A DNA stretch of 64,000 bases from Bin87 sp034423595 (GTDB lineage: Bacteria > Chloroflexota > Dehalococcoidia > Lucifugimonadales > UBA3495), in NCBI GenBank assembly GCA_965207025.1, contig OZ242258.1:4278001-4342000 (forward strand), in the 5' to 3' direction. Shown one piece after another: positions 52,242 to 61,020 of the stretch. The notes below the pieces were generated by a model. The model worked only from the letters and a program-made list of their open reading frames with translations. It was not told the origin of the DNA and ran no database searches. Positions within the stretch are counted from its first letter, which is position 1. The number at the start of each line of letters is the position of its first letter. The translations under genes were made by a program, and so were the position numbers.

Positions 52242-54530
52242 CTACCCCTTGGCTTCCTGCAAAGCCTCCAGAACGCTGGTGGGGGAAAGCGGCAGCTTGT
52301 TCACTCTCACGCCGGTGGCGTGGTACACGGCGTTGTGCAGTGCGGCCAGCGGCGGGATGATGGGGGCCTCGCCGACCCCGCGCAGTCCGTAAGGATGGCG
52401 CGGGTTGGGGACTTCGATGACCACAGTGTCGATCATAGGCATATCGAGAGCCGTGGGCATTCGGTAGTCCAGGAAGGTTGAGTTGAGCATCCGGCCGTCG
52501 TCGGCGTAGGTGTAGTCCTCGGATAGCGCCCAGCCGATGCCCTGCATCGTCCCACCCTGCATCTGGCCTTCGACGTAGCTGGGGTGGACGGAAGTGCCGG
52601 AGTCGATAAACGCCGTGCAGCGGAGGACGTCCACCTTGCCGGTTTCGGGGTCAACCTCAACGTCGATGATGTTGCCGGCGAAGATGGGCCCCACGCCGGT
52701 GGAAGTGGCAGAGGCCGACGCGGTGAGCGGGCCGCCGGTGCGCATCATGCGGCTGGCGGCGTCGGCGATGGTCATGCGCTCCTCGTTGGCGGTGCAGGTA
52801 AAGACGCCGTCGGCGAACTCAACCTGGTCGGGTTCGACCTCCCAGACCAGGGCGCAGCGCCGGGCCATCTGGTCGCGCAGGTCCTCGGCGGCGGCGATGG
52901 CGGCGAGGCCGGTGTCGAAGGCGATGCGGCTGCCGCCGGTGGAGGCGGTCCAGCCGACGGTATCGGTGTCCACGACGGTGGGAGCGATCTGGTCAACGTC
53001 GATGCCAAGGGTTTCGGCAACCTGCATGGCGACGGCGGTTCGGGTTCCGCCGATGTCAACGGAGCCGGTGATGAGGTTGAGGGTGCCGTTGGAGTTGACG
53101 TTGATGGTGGCCGATGAAGCCTGGCCGGCCTGCCAGCGGAATCCGACGGCGATGCCGCGGCCGCGGTTGGGGCCTTCCAGCGGCGTCCGGTTGTGTTCGC
53201 TGTTGATCATGGCCTCTTCCAGTTCACGGCAACCGAAGACGCGGTGGGGTACGCCGTTGGGCATCCGGTCGCCCTCCTGGACGGCGTTCTGGATACGCAG
53301 TTCCATGGGGTCCTTGCCCAGGATCTCGGCGAGTTCGTCAACCACGGCCTCGACTGCGAAAGCGACCTGGGGTTGGCCGGGAGCGCGGTAGGCCTGCACC
53401 TTCTGCTTGTTGCAGACCACGTCGTAGCCGTCCACCAGCATGTGATCCATCTTGTAGGGGCCGAAGCCGGTGAGCGCGCCGCCGCCCACCGGAGAGCCGG
53501 GGTAGGCGCCGGCTTCATAGACCATGTAGAGCTGGCCGGCAACCATGGTGCCGTCGTTCTTGACGCCCATCTTGCAGCGCATGAAGGTGGCGGAGGCGGG
53601 GCCGCTGCCGATGAACACGTCGGTGCGATCCATGGCGACCTTGACGGGCTTGCCCGTTTTCTTGGACAGGACTGCGGCCACCGGGTCGGTGTAGGTGATG
53701 CCCTTCGCGCCGAACCCGCCGCCGATTTCCATGGGGACAATCTTCACCTGACCCTCGGGCACGCCGATGATGGCGGCGGTCTGAGCGCGCACGTTGAAGA
53801 TGCCCTGGGTGCTGGTCCAGACGGTTACGCGACCGTCGGCGGACCACATGGCGGTGGAGACGTGCGGCTCAATGTAGCCCTGGTGTACGGTCTGGGTCTC
53901 GAACTCTCGCTCGATGACGATGTCGGCCTCGGCGAAACCCTGCTCAACATCGCCGACCTTGTGCTGGATGTGGCCGGCGACGTTGCTCTTGACGCCGGTA
54001 TCGTCGCCGCGGGCAAACCGTTCCATGCGGAAGTAGGTGGTCATGTCGTCGTGGAGCAGGGGCGCGTCTTCGGCCATGGCCTCGCGCCAGGTGAGCACGG
54101 TGGGCAGAACCTCGTAGTCCACCTCCACCAGTTGCATGGCCTCCATGGCGATGTGGGGGCTGGTGGCGCAGATGGCGGCAACGGCGTGGCCGACGTACAG
54201 GACTTTATCCTTGGCCAGCAGGTTCTCGGCGATCATGCGGGCATTGCCCTGGACTTCGGCGAAGTCGATCATCCGGTTCTCGATGATGGGGAAGTCGGCC
54301 GCGGTGGCAACGGCGACGACGCCGGGCACGGCCTCGGCCTTGCTGGTGTCAATGCTGCGGATGCGGGCATGGCTGTGGGGGCTGCGCAGGATGCGGGCGT
54401 GGAGCATACCCGGCAGGTTGATGTCGGCGCCGTAGCGGGCGGCGCCGGTGACCTTGTCCACGCCGTCGTGTCGGACGGGACGGGTGCCGATGACGCGGTA
54501 TTGCTGTTGGGGTTGTGCGGTGGTGGTCAT
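52242..54530 (-). CDS. Xanthine dehydrogenase-family molybdopterin-binding large subunit
   Basis: Start ATG 54530, preceded by GAGGAGG; 762 aa. Features of molybdenum hydroxylases: GTRPVRHDGVDKVTGAARYG at the N-terminus, EIGGGFGAKG, VQAYRAPGQPQVAFAVEA and the C-terminal GVGEAPIIPP with the catalytic Glu. The active-site loop reads AYRAPGQP, not the AYxCSFR of form-I CO dehydrogenase, so it is a general hydroxylase. The FAD (CoxM) and iron-sulfur (CoxS) subunits are absent from the neighbourhood, so partners must be elsewhere. Confidence 0.9.
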   Translation of the reverse strand: MTTTAQPQQQYRVIGTRPVRHDGVDKVTGAARYGADINLPGMLHARILRSPHSHARIRSIDTSKAEAVPGVVAVATAADFPIIENRMIDFAEVQGNARMIAENLLAKDKVLYVGHAVAAICATSPHIAMEAMQLVEVDYEVLPTVLTWREAMAEDAPLLHDDMTTYFRMERFARGDDTGVKSNVAGHIQHKVGDVEQGFAEADIVIEREFETQTVHQGYIEPHVSTAMWSADGRVTVWTSTQGIFNVRAQTAAIIGVPEGQVKIVPMEIGGGFGAKGITYTDPVAAVLSKKTGKPVKVAMDRTDVFIGSGPASATFMRCKMGVKNDGTMVAGQLYMVYEAGAYPGSPVGGGALTGFGPYKMDHMLVDGYDVVCNKQKVQAYRAPGQPQVAFAVEAVVDELAEILGKDPMELRIQNAVQEGDRMPNGVPHRVFGCRELEEAMINSEHNRTPLEGPNRGRGIAVGFRWQAGQASSATINVNSNGTLNLITGSVDIGGTRTAVAMQVAETLGIDVDQIAPTVVDTDTVGWTASTGGSRIAFDTGLAAIAAAEDLRDQMARRCALVWEVEPDQVEFADGVFTCTANEERMTIADAASRMMRTGGPLTASASATSTGVGPIFAGNIIDVEVDPETGKVDVLRCTAFIDSGTSVHPSYVEGQMQGGTMQGIGWALSEDYTYADDGRMLNSTFLDYRMPTALDMPMIDTVVIEVPNPRHPYGLRGVGEAPIIPPLAALHNAVYHATGVRVNKLPLSPTSVLEALQEAKG

Positions 54531-54749
54531 GATCGGGTTCCTCCTCAAATTTCATTTCGTCATTAAACTTCACTTCGTAATTTCCGCCCTCCTCAAGCGG
54601 GCGGAAGTCCAGATGATGGGGTAGGGGTTGGGATGACGGGTAAATGTAAAAGCTGGGGTAATGCCTCTCCTACTATGGGTGGCACAATCTATGGGTGGCA
54701 CAATCAAGCGCTATCAGACGAATTGGCTCGACCCCTGGACTATGACCAG
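54531..54749. other. Spacer with a 16-bp direct repeat
   Basis: CTATGGGTGGCACAAT occurs twice in tandem at 54673-54704. The rest is non-coding with no promoter recognised. Confidence 0.5.
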
Positions 54750-57566
54750 CTAGTTGCAGAACGGCAGAGCCAGCGATACCAGGTCATTGTACATAACATA
54801 GCGCCAAACGACCGGTATGCACCCCGTCAACTGGTTGCCGCCGAGGCGCAAACGCTCCAGGTTGGTGAGGCTGCCCAGTTCCGGCGGTATCGCCCCCGTC
54901 AACTGGTTACCACCGAGGCCCAACCACGTCAGGTTGGTGAGGCTGCCCAGTTCCGGCGGTATCGCCCCCATCAGCTGGTTACCGCCGAGGCCCAACCACG
55001 TCAGGTTGGTGAGGCTGCCCAATTCCGGCGGTATCGCCCCCGTCAGCCGGTTGTCCCAGAGCCACAAAATCCTCAGGTTGACGAGGCCGCCCAATTCCGG
55101 CGGTATCGCCCCCGTCAACTGGTTGCGGTAGAGCCGCAAAACCGTCAGGTTGGCGAGGCTACCCAGTTCCGGCGGTATCGCCCCCGTCAACTGGTTGAAG
55201 TTGAGGTACAAATACTTCAGGTTGGCGAGGCTGCCCAGTTCCGGCGGTATCGCCCCCGTCAGCCGGTTGAAGTCGAGGTGCAACCTCCTCAGGTTGGTGA
55301 GGTCGCCCAGTTCCGGCGGTATCGCCCCCGTCAATTGGTTGTCCTCGAGGTTCAAATTCGTCAGGTTGCTGAGGCTGCCCAGTTCCGGCGGTATCACGCC
55401 CGTCAACTCGTTGGCCCGGAGTTGCAACTCCTCCAGGTTGGCGAGGTTGCCCAGTTCCGGCGGTATCACGCCCGTCAACTGGTTGCCCCAGAGGTCCAAA
55501 TACTCCAGGTTGGCGAGGTTGCCCAATTCCGGCGGTATCACGCCCGTCAACTGGTGGCGGCTGAGGTCCAAATGCTCCAGGTTGGTGAGATTGCCCAATT
55601 CCGGCGGTATCACGCCCGTCAACGGACGGTTGTAGGCAAAGTCCAGCTTGATGACACGACCATTGCGGTCCACGCTGACTCCGTGCCAAAAGCCAAGAGG
55701 AGCGTCGCTCAGCCAGTTATCGCTGAATTGCCAGTCGGGACCACCAGCAGCGTTGTAGAAAGCGACCAGTGCTACCCGGTCGGTGGATGGCAGGGCCGTG
55801 GACGTTGGGTCGCAAAATGGCAGTCCCAAGTCTGCCAAATCATTGTAAATAACATAGCGCCAATCCGATGGTACGCACCCTGTCAACCGGTTTTCGCCGA
55901 GGAACAAATCCTTCAGGTTGAAGAGGCCGCCCAACTCCGGCGGTATCGCCCCCGTCAACCGGTTGTCCCGGAGGTCCAATTGCGTCAAGTTGGCGAGATT
56001 GCCCAACTCCGGCGGTATCGCCCCCGTCAACCGGTTTTCGCCGAGGAACAAATCCTCCAGGTTGAAGAGGCCGCCCAACTCCGGAGGTATCACCCCCGTC
56101 AACTGGTTCCAGCTGAGATCCAAATACTTCAGGTTGGCGAGGCCGCCCAACTCCGGCGGTATCGCCCCCGTCAACTGGTTGTCCGGGAGGTACAATCGCG
56201 TCAAGTTGGTGAGATTGCCCAACTCCGGCGGTATCGGCCTCGTCAACTGGTTGTTGCTGAGGTCCAAATACACCAGGTTGGCGAGGCCGCCCAACTCCGG
56301 CGGTATCGCCCCCGTCAACTGGTTGTCCGGGAGGTACAATCGCGTCAAGTTGGCGAGGCCGCCCAACTCCGGCGGTATCGCCCCCGTCAACTGGTTGTTA
56401 CTGAGGTCCAAATTCTCCAGGTTGACGAGGCCGCCCAACTCCGGAGGTATCACCCCCGTCAACTGTTTGTTACTGAGGTCCAAATTCTCCAGGTTGACGA
56501 GGCCGCCCAACTCCGGCGGTATCGCCCCCGTCAACTGGTTGTCCCAGAGGTCCAATCGCGTCAAGTTGGTGAGATTGCCCAACTCCCGCGGTATCGCCCC
56601 CGTCAACTGGTTCCAGCTGAGATCCAAATACACCAGGTTGGCGAGGCCGCCCAACTCCGGCGGTATCGCCCCCGTCAACTGGTTGTTACTGAGATCCAAA
56701 TACACCAGGTTGACGAGGCCGCCCAACTCCGGCGGTATCACCCCCGTCAACTGGTTGTCCCAGAGGTCCAAATACTCCAGGTTGACGAGGCCGCCCAGTT
56801 CCGGCGGTATCGCCCCCGTCAACTGGTTACCACCGAGGCCCAACCACGTCAGGTTGGTGAGGCTGCCCAGTTCCGGAGGTACCGACCCCGTCAACTGGTT
56901 ACCGGCCAGCCGCAAGTATCTCAAGTCGGTGAGGTTGCCCAGTTCCGGCGGTATCATGCCAGTTAACTGCCCCTCCGCTACAAAGTCCAGCGTGATGACA
57001 CGACCATTCCCATCAGTAGTGACACCATGCCATTCGCTGATGGGAGCGTCGCTCAGCCAGTTGCGGTTGTGAGCCCAATTCGGGCCGTCAGTGGCGTTGT
57101 AGAGCGCAATCAGGGCGGCCCGGTCCGTAGCGGCGGAGGGCGCTGGCGGCGTGGCCGATACCCATTCCGACCAGCTCCCCCAAATGACTCGGTAGTTAAC
57201 GAAGTTGAGGCGCATCCCAATGGCGATGAAATCGTAGGACGTTCCACCTTCCAGGTCGGTTATCACAGTCTCGGCGCCATTGACCGACACAACTTGCGTG
57301 TTGGCGAAATTGCGGTCAGCCTTCTCCTCCGACTTGAGATAGGCCACAAAGTGAACTTGCGCGTTTTCGGCCGGCGTCCAGGTCAGCCGTACCGCACCGG
57401 GATTCTGACCTTCAGTGTCCACAGCCAAGTTGGTAACTCGCCCCACTGATGCCGGTTCCGTAGGGGGCGGTGGCGACTGTGCAGACCCGTTGAAGCCAAC
57501 CTGGGCAATGGAGAAGGCGTACAGGATCGCCAGCACGCAGATGGATTGGAAGCGACGCAGAACCAT
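54750..57566 (-). CDS. Large secreted leucine-rich repeat protein with fibronectin-like domain
   Basis: A 938-aa protein with a signal peptide (ILYAFSIAQVGFNGSAQ), a Fn3-like domain to about residue 140, and two LRR arrays. The first has a plant-type LRRNT cap (TDRAALIALYNATDGPNW) and 15 repeats; the second has a second cap (TDRVALVAFYNAAGGPDW) and 11 repeats. Each repeat is 24 residues with the pattern TNLTxLxLxxNQLTGAIPPELG. Both arrays end in the same capping segment (LTGCxP then WRYVxYNDL and LPFC). This is an internal duplication. It is likely secreted and binds a surface ligand. Confidence 0.92.
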   Translation of the reverse strand: MVLRRFQSICVLAILYAFSIAQVGFNGSAQSPPPPTEPASVGRVTNLAVDTEGQNPGAVRLTWTPAENAQVHFVAYLKSEEKADRNFANTQVVSVNGAETVITDLEGGTSYDFIAIGMRLNFVNYRVIWGSWSEWVSATPPAPSAATDRAALIALYNATDGPNWAHNRNWLSDAPISEWHGVTTDGNGRVITLDFVAEGQLTGMIPPELGNLTDLRYLRLAGNQLTGSVPPELGSLTNLTWLGLGGNQLTGAIPPELGGLVNLEYLDLWDNQLTGVIPPELGGLVNLVYLDLSNNQLTGAIPPELGGLANLVYLDLSWNQLTGAIPRELGNLTNLTRLDLWDNQLTGAIPPELGGLVNLENLDLSNKQLTGVIPPELGGLVNLENLDLSNNQLTGAIPPELGGLANLTRLYLPDNQLTGAIPPELGGLANLVYLDLSNNQLTRPIPPELGNLTNLTRLYLPDNQLTGAIPPELGGLANLKYLDLSWNQLTGVIPPELGGLFNLEDLFLGENRLTGAIPPELGNLANLTQLDLRDNRLTGAIPPELGGLFNLKDLFLGENRLTGCVPSDWRYVIYNDLADLGLPFCDPTSTALPSTDRVALVAFYNAAGGPDWQFSDNWLSDAPLGFWHGVSVDRNGRVIKLDFAYNRPLTGVIPPELGNLTNLEHLDLSRHQLTGVIPPELGNLANLEYLDLWGNQLTGVIPPELGNLANLEELQLRANELTGVIPPELGSLSNLTNLNLEDNQLTGAIPPELGDLTNLRRLHLDFNRLTGAIPPELGSLANLKYLYLNFNQLTGAIPPELGSLANLTVLRLYRNQLTGAIPPELGGLVNLRILWLWDNRLTGAIPPELGSLTNLTWLGLGGNQLMGAIPPELGSLTNLTWLGLGGNQLTGAIPPELGSLTNLERLRLGGNQLTGCIPVVWRYVMYNDLVSLALPFCN

Positions 57567-57585
57567 AAGCGATGAAGGGCCACCT

Positions 57586-58350
57586 TCAAGTGACGAAGTT
57601 GGGCAGGAAATACTCGCGGGTTGGGTCGGGGGGCATTCCCGGCATGTCGGCGGGAACTACGCCGTCGCTTTCAATGGCGGAGCGCACGATGCCCTTGTTG
57701 AATGGGCTGATGTCGTCGTTGGACATGAAGTCGCGGACGGGCATCCAGAGGCATTCCTCGATTTCCTGCTCGCTCATCTTGATCTCGTGGGTGAGGGCGC
57801 GGAGGCGGCAGACGAAGTAGATGTCGGATTTGCCGTAGCGGTAGCCGTGCCAATGGCGGAAACAGGCCAGGGCCTCAAACTCTGCCTGGACTCCGGTTTC
57901 TTCAAGCACCTCTCGAACAATCGAGTCAACGATGTGCTCGCCCGGTTCCAGCGCGCCGCCGGGCAGCTTGTAAAACGGCGGGCGGTTGTCGATGCGATAG
58001 CGTTCGCAGACGACCAACAGCTCTTCTTTGTCGTTGAGCACCACCCCGCCGGCTCCGACGTAGTGGGTGGCGTAGGGCGGGATGAAGGAGTCGGGGATCA
58101 GCATCAGCGTGGCGGTTACGCCGTGGTCGTCGGCGTGGTGATAGGTGAAGCCGCGCTGGGTTGCGACGGGTACGTGGGTCGCCAGTTCCAGGGGGATGTC
58201 CACCCAGGCAACCTCGTAGCCGGCCTGACGCCATTCGGCGATGGATGCGTCGAGAGCTGCGGCGAAATCGTCGGGATCGGGAGGCAGGTGGTCGGAATTG
58301 ACAACGACGCCACGGAAGGGATTGGGCGTCGCAGCAAGGGGAGAAACCAT
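57586..58350 (-). CDS. Nudix hydrolase
   Basis: A 254-aa protein with the complete Nudix box (GGALEPGEHI, then REVLEETGV, about 127-149). The N-terminal domain of about 95 residues resembles that of NUDT6-like proteins. It hydrolyses a nucleoside-diphosphate-linked compound or similar substrate. The stop is 19 bp before the LRR gene start on the same strand. Confidence 0.9.
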   Translation of the reverse strand: MVSPLAATPNPFRGVVVNSDHLPPDPDDFAAALDASIAEWRQAGYEVAWVDIPLELATHVPVATQRGFTYHHADDHGVTATLMLIPDSFIPPYATHYVGAGGVVLNDKEELLVVCERYRIDNRPPFYKLPGGALEPGEHIVDSIVREVLEETGVQAEFEALACFRHWHGYRYGKSDIYFVCRLRALTHEIKMSEQEIEECLWMPVRDFMSNDDISPFNKGIVRSAIESDGVVPADMPGMPPDPTREYFLPNFVT

Positions 58351-58713
58351 GAGGCGGCTCCGTGTCGGTTCAGTTGATTTGGGAGTCGGCGGCAGTATAG
58401 CACAAGGCCATCGAATGAACGGGGCTGGGGTTGAATCAGTCGCGGGTAGCGGGAGCGGCGAGCGTCCTCGGCTATGTTAATATTGATTATTGACATCAAT
58501 GATTGAAGGCCATAAAATCGGCGTCAATATCTGAAACGAATAACAACCATTATTACTGTATTTTAGCGTGTAAAAATCATAATATGAAGTTTTTATCATC
58601 TAATACCGTAATAATCTCCTGAAAATATGCACGTAATTGTCAACGGATATTGCTGAAAGAAAAAGGAGGCGACGCTGCCGAAACGTTTCAGACGCAGATG
58701 AGGAGGAGCGACC
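58351..58713. other. AT-rich regulatory region upstream of the first binding protein
   Basis: Rich in A/T after 58480, with the promoter at 58490-58518 and a leader of about 190 bases before the ATG at 58714. No open gene is found. Confidence 0.7.
58490..58518 (+). promoter_or_regulatory. Sigma70 promoter of binding protein 1
   Basis: TTGACA (58490-58495), 17-base spacer, TAAAAT (58513-58518). The same TTGACA-N17-TAAAAT layout precedes the paralogue at 60793. Confidence 0.75.
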
Positions 58714-60645
58714 ATGCCAATCCGACGATTTTCGTACCCGGCCGTACTGATATTCGCCCTATTGTCCCTGCTGCTTGTGGTGGCGGTGGCCTGCGCCGGG
58801 GCCGAAGTAACCCAGGATACCGAGTCAACAGGCGCAACCACAGGCGACACGACCGCAGCCAGTCAGACGCAACCCCAAACCCAACCGCAACAGCCGGCAC
58901 AGCCGCAATCTCAACCTCAGAGCCAAACCCAGGCACAACCACAGACCCAGCCAACCGCTGAGGCACAAGCCCAGACCGCGCCCCAGCCGGCGGCGACAGA
59001 AGCGCCTCAACCGGCGCAGCCAGTGCCCTTCGCGACCCGAGCGCCGGCAGCCCTGCCCTCCCAAGTGGTGGACGATCCCATCAACAAGGACGTGTACCCC
59101 GATGCCGAATATGGCGGCATTCTGCGGCGCGGCGGCTACTACGATCCGGCGCATTACGACCTGCTCCAGGTGTCCAGCGTGACCAACTCGTTCAAGCAGA
59201 TGATGCTGTACAACAACATCCTGCGCTACAACCCGCTGGATGCTGGCAAGACCATCATCCCCGACCTGGCGACCAGCTGGGAAGTTTCGGAAGACGGGCA
59301 CACCTGGACGTTCCCGCTGCGGGAGGGGGTTACGTTCCATGATGGGACCATACTGGTTGCCGATGACGTAGCGGCGTCATGGTCGCGGGTGATCGACCCG
59401 CCGACCGGCGTGGTGAGCGCGCGGCAGGGGTTGTACACGCCGTTTGGCCCCTCGATTGAAGTGATCGACCCGTTGACGGTGCAATTCAGCTTTGAGAAGG
59501 CTCCGCCGCTGAACTACGGCCTGAACGCCTTTGCGCTGGAATGGCACGGCGTCTTCCAGAAGTCGTTCCTGGAAGAGCACAGCTATGACCTGAAACAGGC
59601 CGGGCAGTTTGCGCCCAGCACCGGGGCGTTCAAGTACCTGGAGCACCAGGAAGGCGAGGTGTGGAAGAACGAGCGGTACGAGAACTACTGGAACGAAGGG
59701 CTGCCCTACCTGGATGAAGTTTGGACTTATCCGCTGGAAAACAGCACCAACCGCTCGGCGGCGCTGCTGGCCGGCAACGTTGATTTCGCGCAGACCATTG
59801 ACCCCGAGGCGTTCAACCGGATGCTGGACGACGACCGCTTTGTGGCCGAGCCGTTCTCGTCCTATTCCTACGGCGGCATCTGGTTCAACATGGACAAGGA
59901 GCCGTGGAGCGACCCCAGGGTTCGCAAGGCGATGTGGCTGGCTTTCGACCGTCTTGCCGCCCATGAGATCGTGAGCGAGTGGCTGTTCGGCTATCCGGGC
60001 GGTGGGGGCTGGACGCTGCCCGACCAGGCGTACCAGCTGCCCCAGGCCGAAATCGACACGAGGCTGGTTTTCGACCGACCGGCGGCGGAAGCCGAAGCCC
60101 AACGGTTGATGGCAGAGGCAGGATACGCCGACGGCATCAAGAACGTTGATCTGATGCAGCGGCAGCCCAACAGCCCGTGGTACTCGGCGATGGCCCAGAT
60201 GGCGGACTTGGAATTTCAGCGCATCCTGGGCATCGAATCTACGATACGGGCCGTGCCGTCCGCCGTGTGGTTCGAGGAACTGGCCAACCGCAACTTTGAC
60301 ATTACGGTGGGAGCCATCGCCTCGCCGTTCATCGACCCGTCCGCGTACATGAACAGCTTCTATCGCTGCGGTGGGGGCGAGAACCACTCGAACTACTGCA
60401 ACGAGGAATTCGACGCGGTGATGTCGATGGTTGACACGGAGCCCGACTTTGACAAGCGGTACGAACTGGTGCAAAAAGCCGCGAGCATTCTGGATGAGGA
60501 TCCGCCCGTCGTCACGTGGTGGTACAACCGCACGCTGGCCGCCTGGCGTTCGTGCGTTCACGGGCTTGAGGGGAAGCACGGAGCGCTGGTGCACAATCTG
60601 GACCGCATGGACACAGTGTGGATGGACACGGAATGCCAGCAGTGA
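58714..60645 (+). CDS. ABC transporter substrate-binding lipoprotein (SBP family 5), Gln-rich linker
   Basis: A 643-aa protein with GGAGG upstream. A signal with a lipobox-like AVACAG near residue 27 is followed by a linker of about 70 residues made of Q/P/T/A (QTQPQTQPQQPAQPQSQ). The mature binding domain begins about residue 120 and contains NPLDAGKTIIPDLATSWEVS and FSFEKAPPLNYGLNAF, the peptide/nickel-binding fold. It binds an extracellular ligand for the DppBC-type permease downstream. The linker differs from that of its paralogue. Confidence 0.92.
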   Translation: MPIRRFSYPAVLIFALLSLLLVVAVACAGAEVTQDTESTGATTGDTTAASQTQPQTQPQQPAQPQSQPQSQTQAQPQTQPTAEAQAQTAPQPAATEAPQPAQPVPFATRAPAALPSQVVDDPINKDVYPDAEYGGILRRGGYYDPAHYDLLQVSSVTNSFKQMMLYNNILRYNPLDAGKTIIPDLATSWEVSEDGHTWTFPLREGVTFHDGTILVADDVAASWSRVIDPPTGVVSARQGLYTPFGPSIEVIDPLTVQFSFEKAPPLNYGLNAFALEWHGVFQKSFLEEHSYDLKQAGQFAPSTGAFKYLEHQEGEVWKNERYENYWNEGLPYLDEVWTYPLENSTNRSAALLAGNVDFAQTIDPEAFNRMLDDDRFVAEPFSSYSYGGIWFNMDKEPWSDPRVRKAMWLAFDRLAAHEIVSEWLFGYPGGGGWTLPDQAYQLPQAEIDTRLVFDRPAAEAEAQRLMAEAGYADGIKNVDLMQRQPNSPWYSAMAQMADLEFQRILGIESTIRAVPSAVWFEELANRNFDITVGAIASPFIDPSAYMNSFYRCGGGENHSNYCNEEFDAVMSMVDTEPDFDKRYELVQKAASILDEDPPVVTWWYNRTLAAWRSCVHGLEGKHGALVHNLDRMDTVWMDTECQQ

Positions 60646-61020
60646 GCGGGCGCGGACGGTAGGCGGTGGACGGAGCAGGGGCGGGCTCACCAGCCTGCCC
60701 CTGACTCAACTTGCGCACATGTCGTTTGGCGTAAGGGACTGGGCGCAGGGAGGCGGCTCGGGCCGCTCCCCATCAAATGCAAATATCAGATATTGACAAG
60801 AGCGATGGCACTCCATAAAATCCCGACAGTCGCCGAAAACCGAATTCGCTGCATATAACTCATTACGAGGCTTATTACATACTCATATATTGAAAGCGCA
60901 AATATATTCGCTACAGTCGATACGAACGAGGCGAATTACGTATTTCGATGACCCGAATTGAGGATAATCACAGCGGCTGAGCTTTGAACTCACAGGCTGC
61001 CAGCCAATGGGGAGGTACCA
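60646..61020. other. Regulatory spacer between the paralogous binding-protein genes
   Basis: It holds a hairpin at 60676-60703 (CAGGGGCGGGCT/AGCCTGCCCCTG, one mismatch) and the second TTGACA-N17-TAAAAT promoter, then an AT-rich leader of about 200 bases. No gene is seen. Confidence 0.7.
60793..60821 (+). promoter_or_regulatory. Sigma70 promoter of binding protein 2
   Basis: TTGACA (60793-60798), 17-base spacer, TAAAAT (60816-60821), preceded by ATA as in the first promoter, with a shared CCATAAAATC. Confidence 0.75.

Noticed and set aside
52242..54530. Molybdenum hydroxylase considered as aerobic CO dehydrogenase CoxL
   Set aside because: The form-I loop AYxCSFR is missing; the loop reads AYRAPGQP.
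54633..56966. Very long plus-strand open frame (777 codons) opposite the LRR gene
   Set aside because: The 72-bp repeat is a multiple of three, so frames stay open on both strands; the translation is basic, repetitive and lacks a start signal, while the minus-strand product is a clear LRR protein.
54750..57566. CRISPR-like regular 72-bp repetition
   Set aside because: The repeats are coding LRR units with no constant repeat/spacer contrast; no cas gene is present.
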